Shown in pieces: positions 22,091 through 33,839 of a DNA stretch of 64,000 bases (within the stretch, counting starts at the first letter, position 1; every line of letters begins with the position of its first letter). The stretch is taken from NCBI GenBank assembly GCA_036426205.1, contig CM071587.1:981986-1045985 (forward strand). The letters are read 5' to 3'. The notes under the pieces are model-generated. The model did no database searches. It was given only the letters and a program-made list of their open reading frames with translations, and was not told the origin of the DNA. The DNA is from Ascaphus truei. Its lineage: Eukaryota > Chordata > Amphibia > Anura > Ascaphidae. The position numbers were made by a program, and so were the translations under genes.

Positions 22091-24560
22091 ACTGTGGAAT
22101 AGTGAGAGAGGTGAGTACAGAGCTGTGTGCCTGTGTGGTGTGGTGTGTGTGTTGTGGTGTGTGTGCTGTTGTGTGTGGACACTGTGGAAGTAGAGAGAGA
22201 GGTGCAGGAGTGACAGAGCTGTGATGTATGTTGGACATTGAATAGCAGAGAGAGGTGCCAGTGACAGAGCTGCGTGGTCTGTGAGGGGGTCACTGTGGAA
22301 TAGAAGTGAGAGGTGAAGTGACAGAGCTGTGTGTATGAGGGGTCACTGTGGAATAGCAGAGAGTGATGCGAGTGACAGATCTTTGTGGATGTGTTTGTGT
22401 GAGGGGACACGTGGAAAGCAGAGAGAGATGCAGTGACAGCTGTGAGTGAGCGGACACTGGAATAGAAGGGGAGAGGTGCAGTGAGAGGTGTGTTTGAGGG
22501 GAAACTATTGGAATAGCAGAGAGGTGCAGTGACAGCTGGTTGTGCGAGGGCCTCACTGTGGAATAGTAGTGTGGTGCAGTGACAGAGCTGTGTGTGAGGG
22601 GACACTGGAATAGTAGAGAGAGGTGCAGTGACAGAGCTGTGTGTGTGAGGGGACACTGGAATAGCAGGAGAGGGTGCAGTGACAGAGCTGTGTGTGTGAG
22701 GGGACACTGGAATAGGAGAGAGATGCAGTGCAGAGCATGTGTGTGTATGCAGAGACATATGGTAAAGCAGAGAGAGGTGTAGTGACAAAGCTTGTGTGTA
22801 GAGGGTCATTGTTGAATAGAGAGAGAGGTGCATGATAGACTGTTGTGTTATGAGGACACAGAATAGCAGAGAGAGAGATTCAGTGACAGAGCTGTGTTGT
22901 GTGGTATGCGGGGTCACTGTGGGAATAGCAGAGAGAGGTGCAGTGACAGCTGTGTGTGTGTATGCGGGTCACTAAGGATAGCAGGAGAGGTGCAGGACAG
23001 AGCTTGTGTTTGTATGAGGAACACTGTGGAATAGAGAGTGGTGCAGTGTCAGATGCTGTATGTGTAGGGGACATAGGAATAGACATAGTGGTGCAGTGAC
23101 AGAGCTGTGTGTGTATGCGTGGACACTTGAATAGCAGAGATAGTGGTGTAGTGACAGCTGTGTGTGCGAGGGGTCACTGTGGAATAGCAGAGTGGTGCAG
23201 GAGTGCAAGCTGTGTGTGTGGGTATGCAGGCTCACTGTGGAGAATAGGAGTGAGAGGTGCAGTGACAGAGCTGTGTGTGTATGCGGGACACTGTGAATAC
23301 TGTAGCAGTGAGGTGTGCAGGACAGAGCTGTGTGTGTATGCGGGGACACTGTGGAATAGCAGTGAGAGGTGCAGTGACAGAGCTGTGTGTGTATGCGGGG
23401 ACACTGTGGAATAGTAGTGAGAGGTGCAGTGACAGAGCTGTGTGTGTATGCGGGGACACTGTGGAATAGCAGAGGGATGGTGCAGGGACAAAGCTGTGTG
23501 TGTATGCGGGGACACTGTGGAATAGCAGTGAGAGGTGCAGTGACAGAGCTGTGTGTGTATGCGGGGTCACTGTGGAATAGCAGAGGGATGGTGCAGGGAC
23601 AGAGCTGTGTTTATGAGGGGTCACTGTGGAATAGCAGAGGGATGGTGCAGGGACAGAGCTGTGTGTGTATGAGGGGTCACTGTGGAATAGCAGTGAGAGG
23701 TGTAGGGACAGAGCTGTGTGTGTATGAGGGGTCACTGTGGAATAGCAGAGTGGTGCAGGGACAGAGCTGTGTGTGTGGGTATGCAGGCTCACTGTGGAAT
23801 AGGAGTGAGAGGTGCAGTGACAGAGCTGTGTGTGTATGCGGGGACACTGTGGAATACTGTAGCAGTGAGAGGTGCAGTGACAGAGCTGTGTGTGTATGCG
23901 GGGACACTGTGGAATAGCAGTGAGAGGTGCAGTGACAGAGCTGTGTGTGTATGCGGGGACACTGTGGAAATAGCAGTGAGAGGTGCAGTGACAGAGCTGT
24001 GTGTTGTATGCGGGGACACTGTGGAAGTAGTGATAGGTGCAGTGACAGAGCTCTGTGTTGGTAGCGCGGGACACTGTGGAATAGCAGAGGGATGGTGCAG
24101 GGACAAAGCTGTGTGTGTATGCGGGGACACTGTGGAATAGCAGTGAGAGGTGCAGTGACAGAGCTGTGTGTGTATGCGGGGTCACTGTGGAATAGCAGTG
24201 GAATGGTGGCGGGACAGAGCTGTGTTATGAGGGTCACTGGGAATACAGAGGATGGTGTCAGGACCGAGCTGTGGTGTATGAGGGTCAGTGGAATAGCAGT
24301 GAGAGGTGCAGGGACAGAGCTTGGGGTTGAGGGGTCAATGTGGAATAGCAAGAGGGATGTTGCAGGACAGAGCTGTGTGTATGAGGGGTCAGTGCGAATG
24401 AGCAGAGGGATGGTGCAGGGACAGAGCTGTGTGTGTATGCAGGGTCACTGTGGAATAGCAGAGGGATGGTGCAGGGACAGAGCTGTGTGTGTATGAGGGG
24501 TCACTGGGATAGCAGAGGGATGTGCAGGGAAGAGCTGGTGGTATGAGGGGTCACGTGAAA
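22091..24560. repeat. 55-bp minisatellite (2.5 kb)
   Basis: Units of about 55 bp: ggtcactgtggaatagcaga, gagaggtgcagtgacagagc, tgtgtgtgtatgcgg. Quality changes along the array: the left third has many gaps, while 23330-24200 is much cleaner. It lies about 0.7-3.2 kb upstream of the BPI-like start codon. Confidence 0.92.
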
Positions 24561-24834
24561 AAGAAGATAGTACATACTGAGCAGGGATATTGTGCGCTGT
24601 GTTCCAGCTTCTGTCTGTCCCTGGAGGAACAGCTGAGGTAACCCTGTCAGCAGCAATTTACAAGCCGAGGTCAGAGAGAGGGGAACACTTTTAAGAACCC
24701 TCCCCTCTCCCTCTCCCCCCCCCCCCCCCCCCCCAGATAACAGGTGAGATCAGAACAAGATCTTCTCGAGTCTCCCGTGTCCCTGACATGCTGTGGCAGC
24801 CGGGTCACCTGAATTTACACAGGACTATGACAGT

Positions 24835-24930
24835 GAACCACTGATTCAGCCACCTGTGCCGAAGCAGCGAGATCCTGAAAACCTGACCCGTTGGTGGCCC
24901 TTGAGGACTGCAGTTGCCCACCCCCTGCCC
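24835..24930. repeat. Palindromic 'ccaactccag' repeat, copy 2 (half)
   Basis: Right half only: gattcagccacctgtgccga, cctgaaaacctgacccgttg, gtggcccttgaggactgcag. The overlapping 115-residue frame is therefore repeat-derived. Confidence 0.8.
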
Positions 24931-25039
24931 TGGGACGAGGCCGCAAGTCACGTGATGTGGGGGGCAAGAAAGAGTCCACGAAAGGAGCCGGAAAGTCTGA
25001 GACAATCGGGCACCCAAACGGTTAATGCCGTGAGCTCAC

Positions 25040-25298
25040 TACCCAGAACCCCCTGCGGCGCAGGCTGCAGGGTCACCGCCGGGTTCTGTTGGCGGAGACG
25101 TTGTTATGGGTCTCTCGGCGACCTGCCAGGAAACGGTTAAACAGGAGGCGACGCGGGGACGGCCCCAGAAATCTCCCTCGGGCCACTTCCTCATTCCGCG
25201 TTCCTTCCGTGTGCAGGTCTCGTGTTGTGGGCAAATCACGGCAGCCAATTCCTCGACGCCCGCCGCACCGCTGCTGTCCAGCACCGGCAGCCATTGAG
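25040..25298 (+). promoter_or_regulatory. Likely promoter/5' UTR of the BPI-like gene
   Basis: CpG-rich stretch directly before the start codon with no TATA box that I can see. It contains ccacttcctc at 25183-25192, whose complement gaggaagt is the PU.1/ETS core. Mammalian BPI is expressed in neutrophils, so a myeloid ETS site is plausible, but function is inference. The transcription start is not determined. Confidence 0.4.
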
Positions 25299-25416
25299 AT
25301 GGCGTTGGGGAACGGATGCGTCCTGGCGCTCCTCGCGCTGGCGATGTGTCTCGGCGTCCGTGGCGCCGGGAATCCCGGCTTCGTGGTGAGGCTGACACAG
25401 AAAGGGCTGGACTACG
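25299..25416 (+). CDS. bpi: BPI/LBP-family gene, exon 1 (signal peptide)
   Basis: Starts at ATG 25299 in the context cattgagATGG and ends at donor gtaggt. It encodes 39 residues plus one base. Residues 2-22 (ALGNGCVLALLALAMCLGVR) form a secretion signal, then AGNPGFVVRLTQKGLDY begins the mature protein. 'NPG.V.R...KGLDY' is the conserved N-terminus of BPI and LBP. The product should be a secreted or granule protein that binds lipopolysaccharide through two lipid-binding barrels. Its position next to KIAA1755 matches human BPI. BPI and LBP cannot be separated from sequence alone, so the symbol is provisional. Confidence 0.93.
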
Positions 25417-25744
25417 GTAGGTGCGATCACTAGAAAGGCCACGGATCGGGGATGGCCACGGCGTGATAAAGATGTGTCTGTAACCAGCACACTTTGTATG
25501 TATCGTTGTGTCGTACAGGTGTATGGAGACTCTTTAGGCTCGCCGGCCGGGATCAGTATATGATTTATTCCCTGTACACTTGCTCAGGTTTATTCTCGGC
25601 AGATAAGATAAGAGGGAGACAAGTGTTATTATCCACGGGGTTTAATACAATAAGGCAATAAAGGGCGGTCTGGGACAACTCGCCGCAGCCAATCGGCCGC
25701 AAGGTACATCTCGCCGCCGGCTGTTTCCCCGTGAAGCTGAATCT

Positions 25745-25935
25745 CTACCTAACCCTCACACTATAAAACCGTTATCCTAAACTTAACCCCTAACCCGTTA
25801 CCCCCTTACCCTAAAACCCATAGCTTTAACCCCTTACCCTAACCCCTAATTGGACCCCTTCCCTTAAAGCCTTAACCTTCACTCCTTACCATAGACCCCC
25901 CAAAAATTAACCCCAAACACTAACACTATTCCCTG
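25745..25935. repeat. Degenerate telomere-like (ccctaa) tract
   Basis: Contains scattered ccctaacc, aacccctaacccgttacccc and similar units in intron 1. It is not a clean TTAGGG array and may be a decayed interstitial telomeric tract or just a C-rich repeat. Confidence 0.45.
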
Positions 25936-25974
25936 AAACCACTTATCTGCGTGGTCAAACTTCCAGCAGGCAAG

Positions 25975-28900
25975 TTGTCTCCTGTGGGTGATCGGTGGCT
26001 AGCTGTCCCCTGTGGGTGACGGGGGTAGCTGTCCCTGTGGTGACTGACTGCGTGGATGATCGGTACTGTCCCCTGTGAGCTGATCGGTGCAGTGTCACTG
26101 TGGCTGATCGGTGGCTAGCTGTCCATGTGGGTGACGGATGGTAGCTAGCTGTCTCCCTGTGGCGTGATGAGGTGGCTAGCTGTCCCCTGTGGGTGATCGG
26201 TGGCTAGCTGTCCCCTGTGGCTGATCGGTGGCTAGCTGATCCCTGCTGGGTGATCGGTTGGCTAGCGGTCCCCTGTGGGGGATCAGTGGACTAGCTGTCC
26301 CTGTGGGGATCGGTGGATGCTAGATGTCCTCTGTGGGTGATGGTGGCTAGCTGTCCTGTGGGTGATCGGTGGCTAGCTGCCCTGTGGGCGATCGTGGCTA
26401 GCTGTCTCCTGTGGGTGATCGGTGGCTAAGCGGTCCCCTGTGGGTGATCGGTGGCTAGCTGTCTCCTTGTGGGTGATCGTGGCTAGACTGTCCCTTGTGG
26501 GTGGCATCGTGGTAGTGTCCCTGGGGGATCAGGACTAGCGTCTCCTGCGGCTGATCGGTGGCTAGACTGTACCATGTGGCTGATCAGTGACTAGTTTCCC
26601 CTGGGCGTGACAGTGGCTAGCTTCCCCTGGGTCTGATCGTGGCTAGTGGCCCATGTGGGTGATCGGTGGGCTAGCTGCTCCCTGTGGGCTGATCGGTGGC
26701 TAGACTGTCCCCTGTGGCTGATCAGTGCTCAGTGTCTGCGGGTGAGGTGACTCGGTGGTAGCTGTCTCTGTGGCTGATGGTGGGCTAGCTGCTCCCTGTG
26801 ATGATGTCGGGGGACTAGCTGTCCCCTGGGTGATCGGTGGCTAGCTGTCCCCTGTGGAGTGTGGTGGCTAGCTGTCCATGTGCTGATCGGTGGCTAGCTG
26901 TCCCTGCCGCTGATCGGTGGCTAGCTGTCCTGGGTGATCGGTGTGGTAGCTGTCCCTTGTGGGTGTGATCGGGGCTAGTGTCACCGTGGCTGATCGGTGG
27001 CTAGCTGTCCCTGTGGCTGATCGGTGGCTAGCTGTCCCTGTGGCGGATCAGGGGCTAGCTGCCCCTGTGCTGATTGGTGGCTAGCTGTCCCCTGTGGCTG
27101 ATCAGTGGCTAGCTGTCCCCTGTGGCTGATCAGTGGCTAGCTGTCCCCTGTGGCTGATCAGTGGCTAGCTGTCCCCTGTGGCTGATCGGTATCCATCTGT
27201 CCCCTGCGGCTGATCGGTGGCTTGTATCCCCTGCGGCTGATCGGTGGCTAGCTGTCCCCTGTGCTTGATCGGTATCACTGTCCCTGCGGCTGCGGACGGT
27301 GGCTGTATCCCCTGGGCTGATCGGTGGCTAGTGTCCTGTGGCTGATCGGTGGCTAGCTGTCCTCTGTTGATGATCAGTGGCTAGCTGTCCCCTGCGCGGA
27401 TCGGAGTGTGTGACTAGCTGTTACCTTGGTTGATCGGTGGTAGCTGTCCACTGTGGGTGACTGGTGGCTAGCTGTCCCTGCGGTGATCAGGGCTAGCGTC
27501 CCCTGTGGCTGATCGGTGGCTAGTCGTCCCCTCTGGGTGATCGGTGGCTACTGTCCCCTGCAGATGATCAGTGGCTAGCTGTCCCTGTGGCTGATCGGTG
27601 GCTAGCTGTCCCCTCTGGGTGATCGGTGGCTAGCTGTCTCCTGTGGGTGATCGGTGGCTAGCTGTCCCCTCTGGGTGATCGGTGGCTAGCTGTCCCCTGT
27701 GGGGGATCAGTGACTAGCTGTCCCCTGTGGGTGATCGGTGGCTAGCTGTCCCCTCTGGGTGATCGGTGGCTAGCTGTCCCCTGGGGGATCGGTGGCTAGC
27801 TGTCCTCTGTGGGTGATCGGTGGCTTGTATCTCCTGTGGGTGATCGGTGGCTAGCTGTCCCCTGTGGGTGATCGGTGGCTAGCTGTCCTCTGTGGGTGAT
27901 CGGTGGCTAGCTGTCCCCTGTGGCTGATCAGTGGCTAGCTGTCCCCTGCGGCTGATCGGTGGCTAGCTGTCCCATGTGGCTGATCAGTGACTAGCTTTCC
28001 CCTGTGGCTGATCAGTGGCTAGCTGTCCCCGTGGCGACGGGGGCATGTCCCCGTGAGTGACCGGTGCGCTAGCTGTCCCCTGTGGCTGATCGGTGGCTAG
28101 CTGTCCCTGTGGCGAACAGTTGCTAGCTGTCCGCGGGTGATCGGTGGAGATGTCCTGCAGCTGATCGTGGCTAGCTGTCTCTGTGGCTGATCGTGGCTAG
28201 CTGTCCCCTGTGACTGATCGGTGGCTAGCTGTCCCTGCGGCTGATCGGGGCTAGCTGTCCCCTGTTGTGGTGATGGTGCAGCTGCCCATGTGGCTGGATC
28301 GGCTAGCTGTCCCCTGCGCCCTGAGCGGTGGCTAGCTACTCAGTGTCCCCTGTGGTTGATCGGTGGAGCTGTCCCTTGTGAGTGATCGGTGGCTAGCTGT
28401 CACCTGTGGCTGATCGGTGGCTAGCTGTCCCCTGCAGATGATCGCGTGGCTAGCTGTCCCTGTGGGCGATCGGTGGGTGATCCCATGCTGTGATCGGGCT
28501 AGCTGTCCCCTGTGGGTGATCGGTGGCAGCTGTCCCTGTGGGTGATCGGTGGCTAGCGCACCTGTGGCTGATCGGTGGTAGCTGTCCCCTGTGGATGACG
28601 GTGGCTAGCTGTCCCTGTGGCTGATGGTGGCTAGCTGTCCCTGTGGCTGATTGGTGGCTAGCGGCCCCTGTGGCTGATCAGTGGCTAGTGTCCCCTGTGG
28701 ACTGATCAGTGGCACTGTCCCTGTGGCTGATCGGTATCCATCTGTCCCTGCGGCTGATCGGTAGATGTATCCCTGCGGTCTGATCGGTGGCTAGATGTCC
28801 CGTGGCCTGATCAGTGGCTAGCTGTACCTGTGGCTGATGGTATCCATCTGTCCCTGCGATGATCGGTGGTTGTATCCCTCGGTGATCGGTGGCTAGCTGT

Positions 28901-30010
28901 CCCTGTGGCTCATCGGTGGCTAGATGTCCCCTTTGGTTGATCGGTGGCTAGCTGTCCCCTGTGGGTGATCGGTGGCTAGAGTCCCTGCGGGGTGATAGTG
29001 GATATTGTCCCATGCAGCTGATCGGTGGCTAGCTGTCCCCTACGGGTGATCCGGTGGCAGCTGTCCCTGTGGCTGATCAGTGGCTAGCTGTCCCCTGTGG
29101 CTACTGATCGGTGGCTAGTGTACCCCATGGGCTGATCGGTGGCTAGCTTTGCCCTGTGGGTGATCAGTGGCTAGCTGCCCCTGTCGGATGCTCAGTGGCT
29201 AGCTGCCCGTGGCTGATCAGTGGCTAGCGGTCCCCTGTGGGTGATCGGGGAGCTAGCTGTCCCCCTTGTGGTGATGGTGGCTAGATGTCCCGTGGGTGAT
29301 CGGGGCTAGATGTCCATGTAGTGATCGGTGGCTAGCTGTTCCACTGTGGGTGATCGGGGTAGCTTTCCCTGTGGCTGACGGTGTTTCTTTAGGTCGGCTA
29401 GCCCTGCGGCTGAGCGGTGAGTAGCTGTCCCCTTCGGTGATCGGTGGCTAGATGTCCCCTGTGGGTGATCGGTGGCTAGCTGTCCCCTGCGGGTGATCAG
29501 TGGCTATCTGTCCCCTGTGGGGGATCGATTGCTAGCTGTCCCATGTGGCTGATCGGTGGCTAGCTGTCCCTTGCAGCTGATCGGTGGCTAGCGTCCCCTA
29601 CGGTCGTGAGCTGGTTGGCTAGATGCTCCCCTGTGGCTGATCAGTGGCTAGCTGTCCCTGGGGCTGATCGGTGGCTAGCTGTACCCTGCGGCTGATCGGT
29701 GGCTGATTTCCCTCGGGGTGATCGGTGGCTAGCTGCCCGTGCGATGATCGGTGCTAGCTGCCCCCCTGTGGCTGATCAGTGGCTAGCTGTCCCTTGTGGG
29801 TGATCGGTGGCTAGCTGTCCTTGTGGGTGATCGGGGGCTAGCTGTCCTGTAGCTGATCGGTGCTAGCTGTCCAAGTGGGTGATCGGTGGCTAGCTGTCCC
29901 CTGGGGTGATCAGTGGTAGCTGCACCCTTGCGGTGATCGGTGGGCTAGCTGCCCTTGCGGTCTGATCATGGATAGCTTCCCCTGTGGCTGATCGTGGCTG
30001 AGCTGTCCCT
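25975..30010. repeat. 28-bp minisatellite of about 4 kb in BPI-like intron 1
   Basis: About 140 copies of ggctagctgtcccctgtggg followed by tgatcggt. Variants differ in ctgtggctgatcagt and in very frequent one-base gaps. No open frame or splice site of interest inside. Confidence 0.95.
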
Positions 30011-30785
30011 AAACGCCACCTGAAAAGCGTACCATCATTGAAATGATAGCGCGTTGGCTAGCGAGAATATTTGTGCCTGAATGCAGCTACGATGGGAGAT
30101 TGTGTATGTGTGTGAGCCCCGGGGTAGTGTGAATACACTGCCCCAGTCATAGTGCTTACGCTTGAGTTTTAGACACAGAACGGCCTGAGTGTGGATCGGT
30201 CCAAGCATGATGTGGCTGGGATTCATCGTGTATACCACGGATGCCGGCGTTCCGCCTGCGTGACTGGCACAGAGTCCCACGTCTGCGCAGCATGTCTTTG
30301 TGTACGTGATGCGGTGACGAGCTCTCCTGATGGACAACGAGTAATGTGAGACAGAAGCGGTCTGGATTGCTCAGTTCTTAATCATTAGACAGAATAATCC
30401 CGTATGAATGTGTATATTTCACACCGTCCTGGTGGCCTGCAGGAATCCACGTCTCCGCTCTCACGTCCTTGAGAATTCCTCCGCGATGAGTTTGCCAGAC
30501 AACAAAAGTCTCCTTTGGGATGCACGTTTCGTGGTCCTGAGGCTCAGAGATTAATGTTCGTGGAGCCTCCGCGTGGACAGAAATCTCAGGAACACGTAAC
30601 CCGCTCAGTTAGGGGGTAATAGCTTCTCTTCCATGGTCTATATCGGGCTGCGGCGTTCCAGTGTTGTAATGAATAGGGGAACTTAGACTCATTAATTAAC
30701 CCTGCTGCGCAGCGTGCAGGCCGCTCCAGCACTGACAGGGTTAAACACCGGCGTTCCAGCAGCACTTTAATTAACTCCTTCTCTG
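30011..30785. other. Intron 1 unique segment
   Basis: Sequence between the two intron 1 arrays. I see no exon, repeat or RNA gene. Its CpG content is fairly high and it includes a palindromic tcatttaa-like patch only by chance. Confidence 0.45.
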
Positions 30786-31885
30786 CCAAAGGAAATGTTG
30801 CAGGTTCCGAGCAGTGTGTGTGACATGTTGCAGGTCCCGGCTGTGCGTGACATGTTGAAGGTTCCCCGGCTCGATGAATGTTGCAGGTTCCGGCTGTGTG
30901 ATACGTGTGCAGGTTCCCGGCTGGGACATGTTGCAGGTTCCCGTGCTGTGTTGTGACATGTTGAGGTTCCTGGCTGTGTGTGACATGTTGCCAGGTTCCC
31001 CGTGCGTGCACATGTGCAGGTTCCCGGCTGTGTGACATGTTGCAGGTCCCGGCTTGTGACGTGTTGCAGGTCCAGGCTGTGTGACATGTTGCAGGTTCCC
31101 GGCTGTGTGACGTGTTGCAGGTTCCAGACTGTGCGCGACATGTTGCAGGTTTCCGGCTGTGAACGACATGTTGCAGGTTCCCGGCTGTGCACGATGTGTT
31201 GCAGGTTCGGGCTGTGCGTGACATGTTGCAGATTCCGGTGTGCGTGGCATGTTGCAGGTTCCGGATGGCGTGACATGTTGCCGTTCCAGTGTGCAAATGT
31301 GTTGCAGGTTCCCAGCTGTGCACGATGTGTTGCACGGTTCCCGCTTGCGTGGCAGGTTGCAGGTTTCGGCTGTCTTGACATGTTGCAGGTTACCAGCTGT
31401 GCACGATGTGTTGACAGGTTCCAGCTTGCACGATGTGTTGCAGGTTCCCGGCTTTGCGTGGCATGTTGCAGGTTCCCGGCTGTGTGACATGTTGCAGGTT
31501 ACCAGCTGTGCACGATGTGTTGCAGGTTCCCAGCTGTGCACGATGTGTTGCAGGTTCAGCTGCCTGACGATGGTGTGCAGAGTTCCCGGCATTTGTAGGA
31601 CATGTGCAGGTTCCCGGGGCGTGATGTGTTGCAGGTTCCAGCTGCTGCCACGATGTGTTGCAGGTTCCAGCTGTGCACGTTGTGACAGGTTCCGCTGTGT
31701 GCATGTTGAGTGTTGGTGCATGAGGTTCCGGCTTCCGTGCTGATGCGCCGAATGTTGCAGATCCGGCTGTGAGCGCATGTTGCAGGTTCCCGGCTGTGCG
31801 TGGACATGTTGCAGGTTCCGGCCTTGTGCGTGACATGTGGCAGGTTCCCGGCTGTGTGGGACATGTTCAGGTTCCGGCTGTGCGT
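30786..31885. repeat. 26-28-bp minisatellite in BPI-like intron 1
   Basis: About 40 copies of gacatgttgcaggttcccgg followed by ctgtgc/gtgt. It ends only about 50 bp before exon 2. Long frames on both strands are artefacts. Confidence 0.93.
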
Positions 31886-31935
31886 GAAATGCTAAATGCT
31901 CATGGCTATCTCTCATTGTCCCCCCCCCCCCACAG

Positions 31936-32042
31936 CTCGCCAGGGGGATGAGTGTCCTGCAGCAGCGCTCTCTAGATTAAGCTGCCAGACTTTTCCGGCT
32001 CTGAACATACAAACACCTAGGAAAAGGAAGACCAATTCACAG
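31936..32042 (+). CDS. bpi: BPI/LBP-family exon 2, frameshifted in this sequence
   Basis: Acceptor cccccccacag, donor gtgagc, 107 bp. Three frames together give the family sequence: ARQGMSVLQQ, then KLPDFSGS, then KHLGKGRPIH. LPDFSG and KHLGKG are highly conserved in BPI/LBP. The length should be 106 or 109 bp to keep phase, so two single-base losses are needed. The exon sits in a stretch where arrays show many one-base gaps, so sequencing error is more likely than a pseudogene, because all later exons are intact. Confidence 0.8.
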
Positions 32043-32264
32043 GTGAGCGTGTCTCTACCCATAGGGGATCACTGCAAGGCGCGGACGCAGGCGTAAACAC
32101 TGGAGAAAACTCTAATCTTCCCCCACTGGTAGCCTCTTCAGTTCTTTCAGCGGGCCACATCAGGAGTAGCAGGGCATAGGCTTATTGCAATGCCATTTAC
32201 AACATTAGGACTTAAGAGGCTATTCAGGTAGCTTCGAAACAATTGCTGCCATCTCCAATGGTTT

Positions 32265-33465
32265 GGCATGACCCCATCGAACGGTTTGCATGACACCAAT
32301 GAACGGTTTGGCATGACCCCATCGAATGGTTTGGCGATGACCCCAATGAACGGTTTCGGTATGACCCACGACTGGTTGCGTGACCCAATGAACAGTCGGC
32401 ATGACCCCAATGAACGGGTTGCATGACCCCATCGAACGGTTTGGCAGGACCCCATATGAACGGTTTGACATGACCCCATCGAACGGTTTTGGCATGTGCA
32501 TGACCCCCATGAACGGTTTGTATGACCCCATTGAATGGTTTCGCGGACCCATGAACGGTTTGGCGTACCCCAATGACGGTTTGGCATGACTCAATGAAGT
32601 TGCAGACCCCAATAAACGGTTTGGAATCAGACCCGCAATGAGAACGGTTTGGTTATGCCATGACCCCCCATCAAACGGTTTGGCAGACCCCATCAAATGG
32701 TGTGGATGACCCCATCGAACGGTTTGGCATGGTACCCCATCGAACAGTGTGCATGACCCATCAACGGTTTGGCATGACCCCATCAAATGTGTGGCATGAC
32801 CCACGAACGGTTTGGCACGGTCCCATCGAAGGTTGGCATGACCCCATCGAACGGTTTGGCAGACCCACTCGAACGGGTGTGGCATGACCCCATCGAACGG
32901 TGTGGCCAGACCCAACGCATTTGGCATGACCCCATCGAACGGTGTGGCCATGACCCCATCGAACGGTTTGCATGACCCATCGAACGTGTGGCAACCACCG
33001 GTTTGGACATGACCCCATGAACGGTTTGACATGACCCCATCGAACGGTTTTGGCCAGACCCATGACGGTTTGGTATGACCCATTGAATTTGGGGCAATGG
33101 GTTTGGCAGTGACCCAATGAACGGTTGGCAGGACCCAAGAACGGTTTGGCAGACCCCAATAAACGGTTTGGATGAACCCCAATGACGGTTTGGCATGACC
33201 CCAATCAAACGGTTTGAGCATGACCCCATCAAGAGGTTTGGCTGAACCCCATCAAATGGTGTGGCCATGACCCCATCGAACGGTTTGGCCACGGTCCCAT
33301 GAACGGTTGGCATGACCCCATCGAACGGTTTGGATGACCCCACGACGGTTGTGGCATGACCCCATCAGAACGGTGTGGAGACCCCATCGAACGGTTTGGT
33401 CAGTACCCCATCGAACGGTTTGGCATGACCCCATAGAACGGTTTGGCTGACCCACTCGAACGGTT
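32265..33465. repeat. 23-bp minisatellite (gaacggtttggcatgacccc)
   Basis: About 50 copies of gaacggtttggcatgacccc plus atc, with many one-base gaps. Located between the left terminal repeat and the subterminal cggtattcagaagaatcag block of the 8.7-kb element, a place where the 1.3-kb relative has no array. Confidence 0.95.
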
Positions 33466-33839
33466 GAAATATTTGTGATTATCACGGTATTCAGAAGAAT
33501 CAGAAACCATTCCACAGTATCAAACCGCGAGTGAGGTAGGAAAATGCCAATACCGGTCGGGACGGCGAAGCCGCGATATAAGCTCAGCCTCTCTGAAAGT
33601 TTCCGTGCCCATCTGGCTGCCAGTCTGTAGAGCTTCCCAGAGAGAGACCGTGTCTCCCTGCCCAGTCTCAAGCGACAACTGTGGTGTTTTTAATTTTATA
33701 AAAGTGTAATGTAGCACAGGGTCTATGAGAAGAATCAAATTAATATGGTCCGGGAACCCGCTTAACTAGTTACAGACTACGTATGGGGGTATTTGGTGGC
33801 AGGGGGAGCCAAATGGGGGCGGTAGAGCCCCATAGTTGA

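Noticed and set aside
24793..25140. 115-codon open frame before the BPI-like gene
   Set aside because: Its start overlaps the palindromic repeat and it shows no family similarity.
30586..31916. Cys/His-rich repeat frames (zinc-finger-like at first sight)
   Set aside because: Cys and His come from the 26-28-bp array; spacing does not fit zinc fingers.
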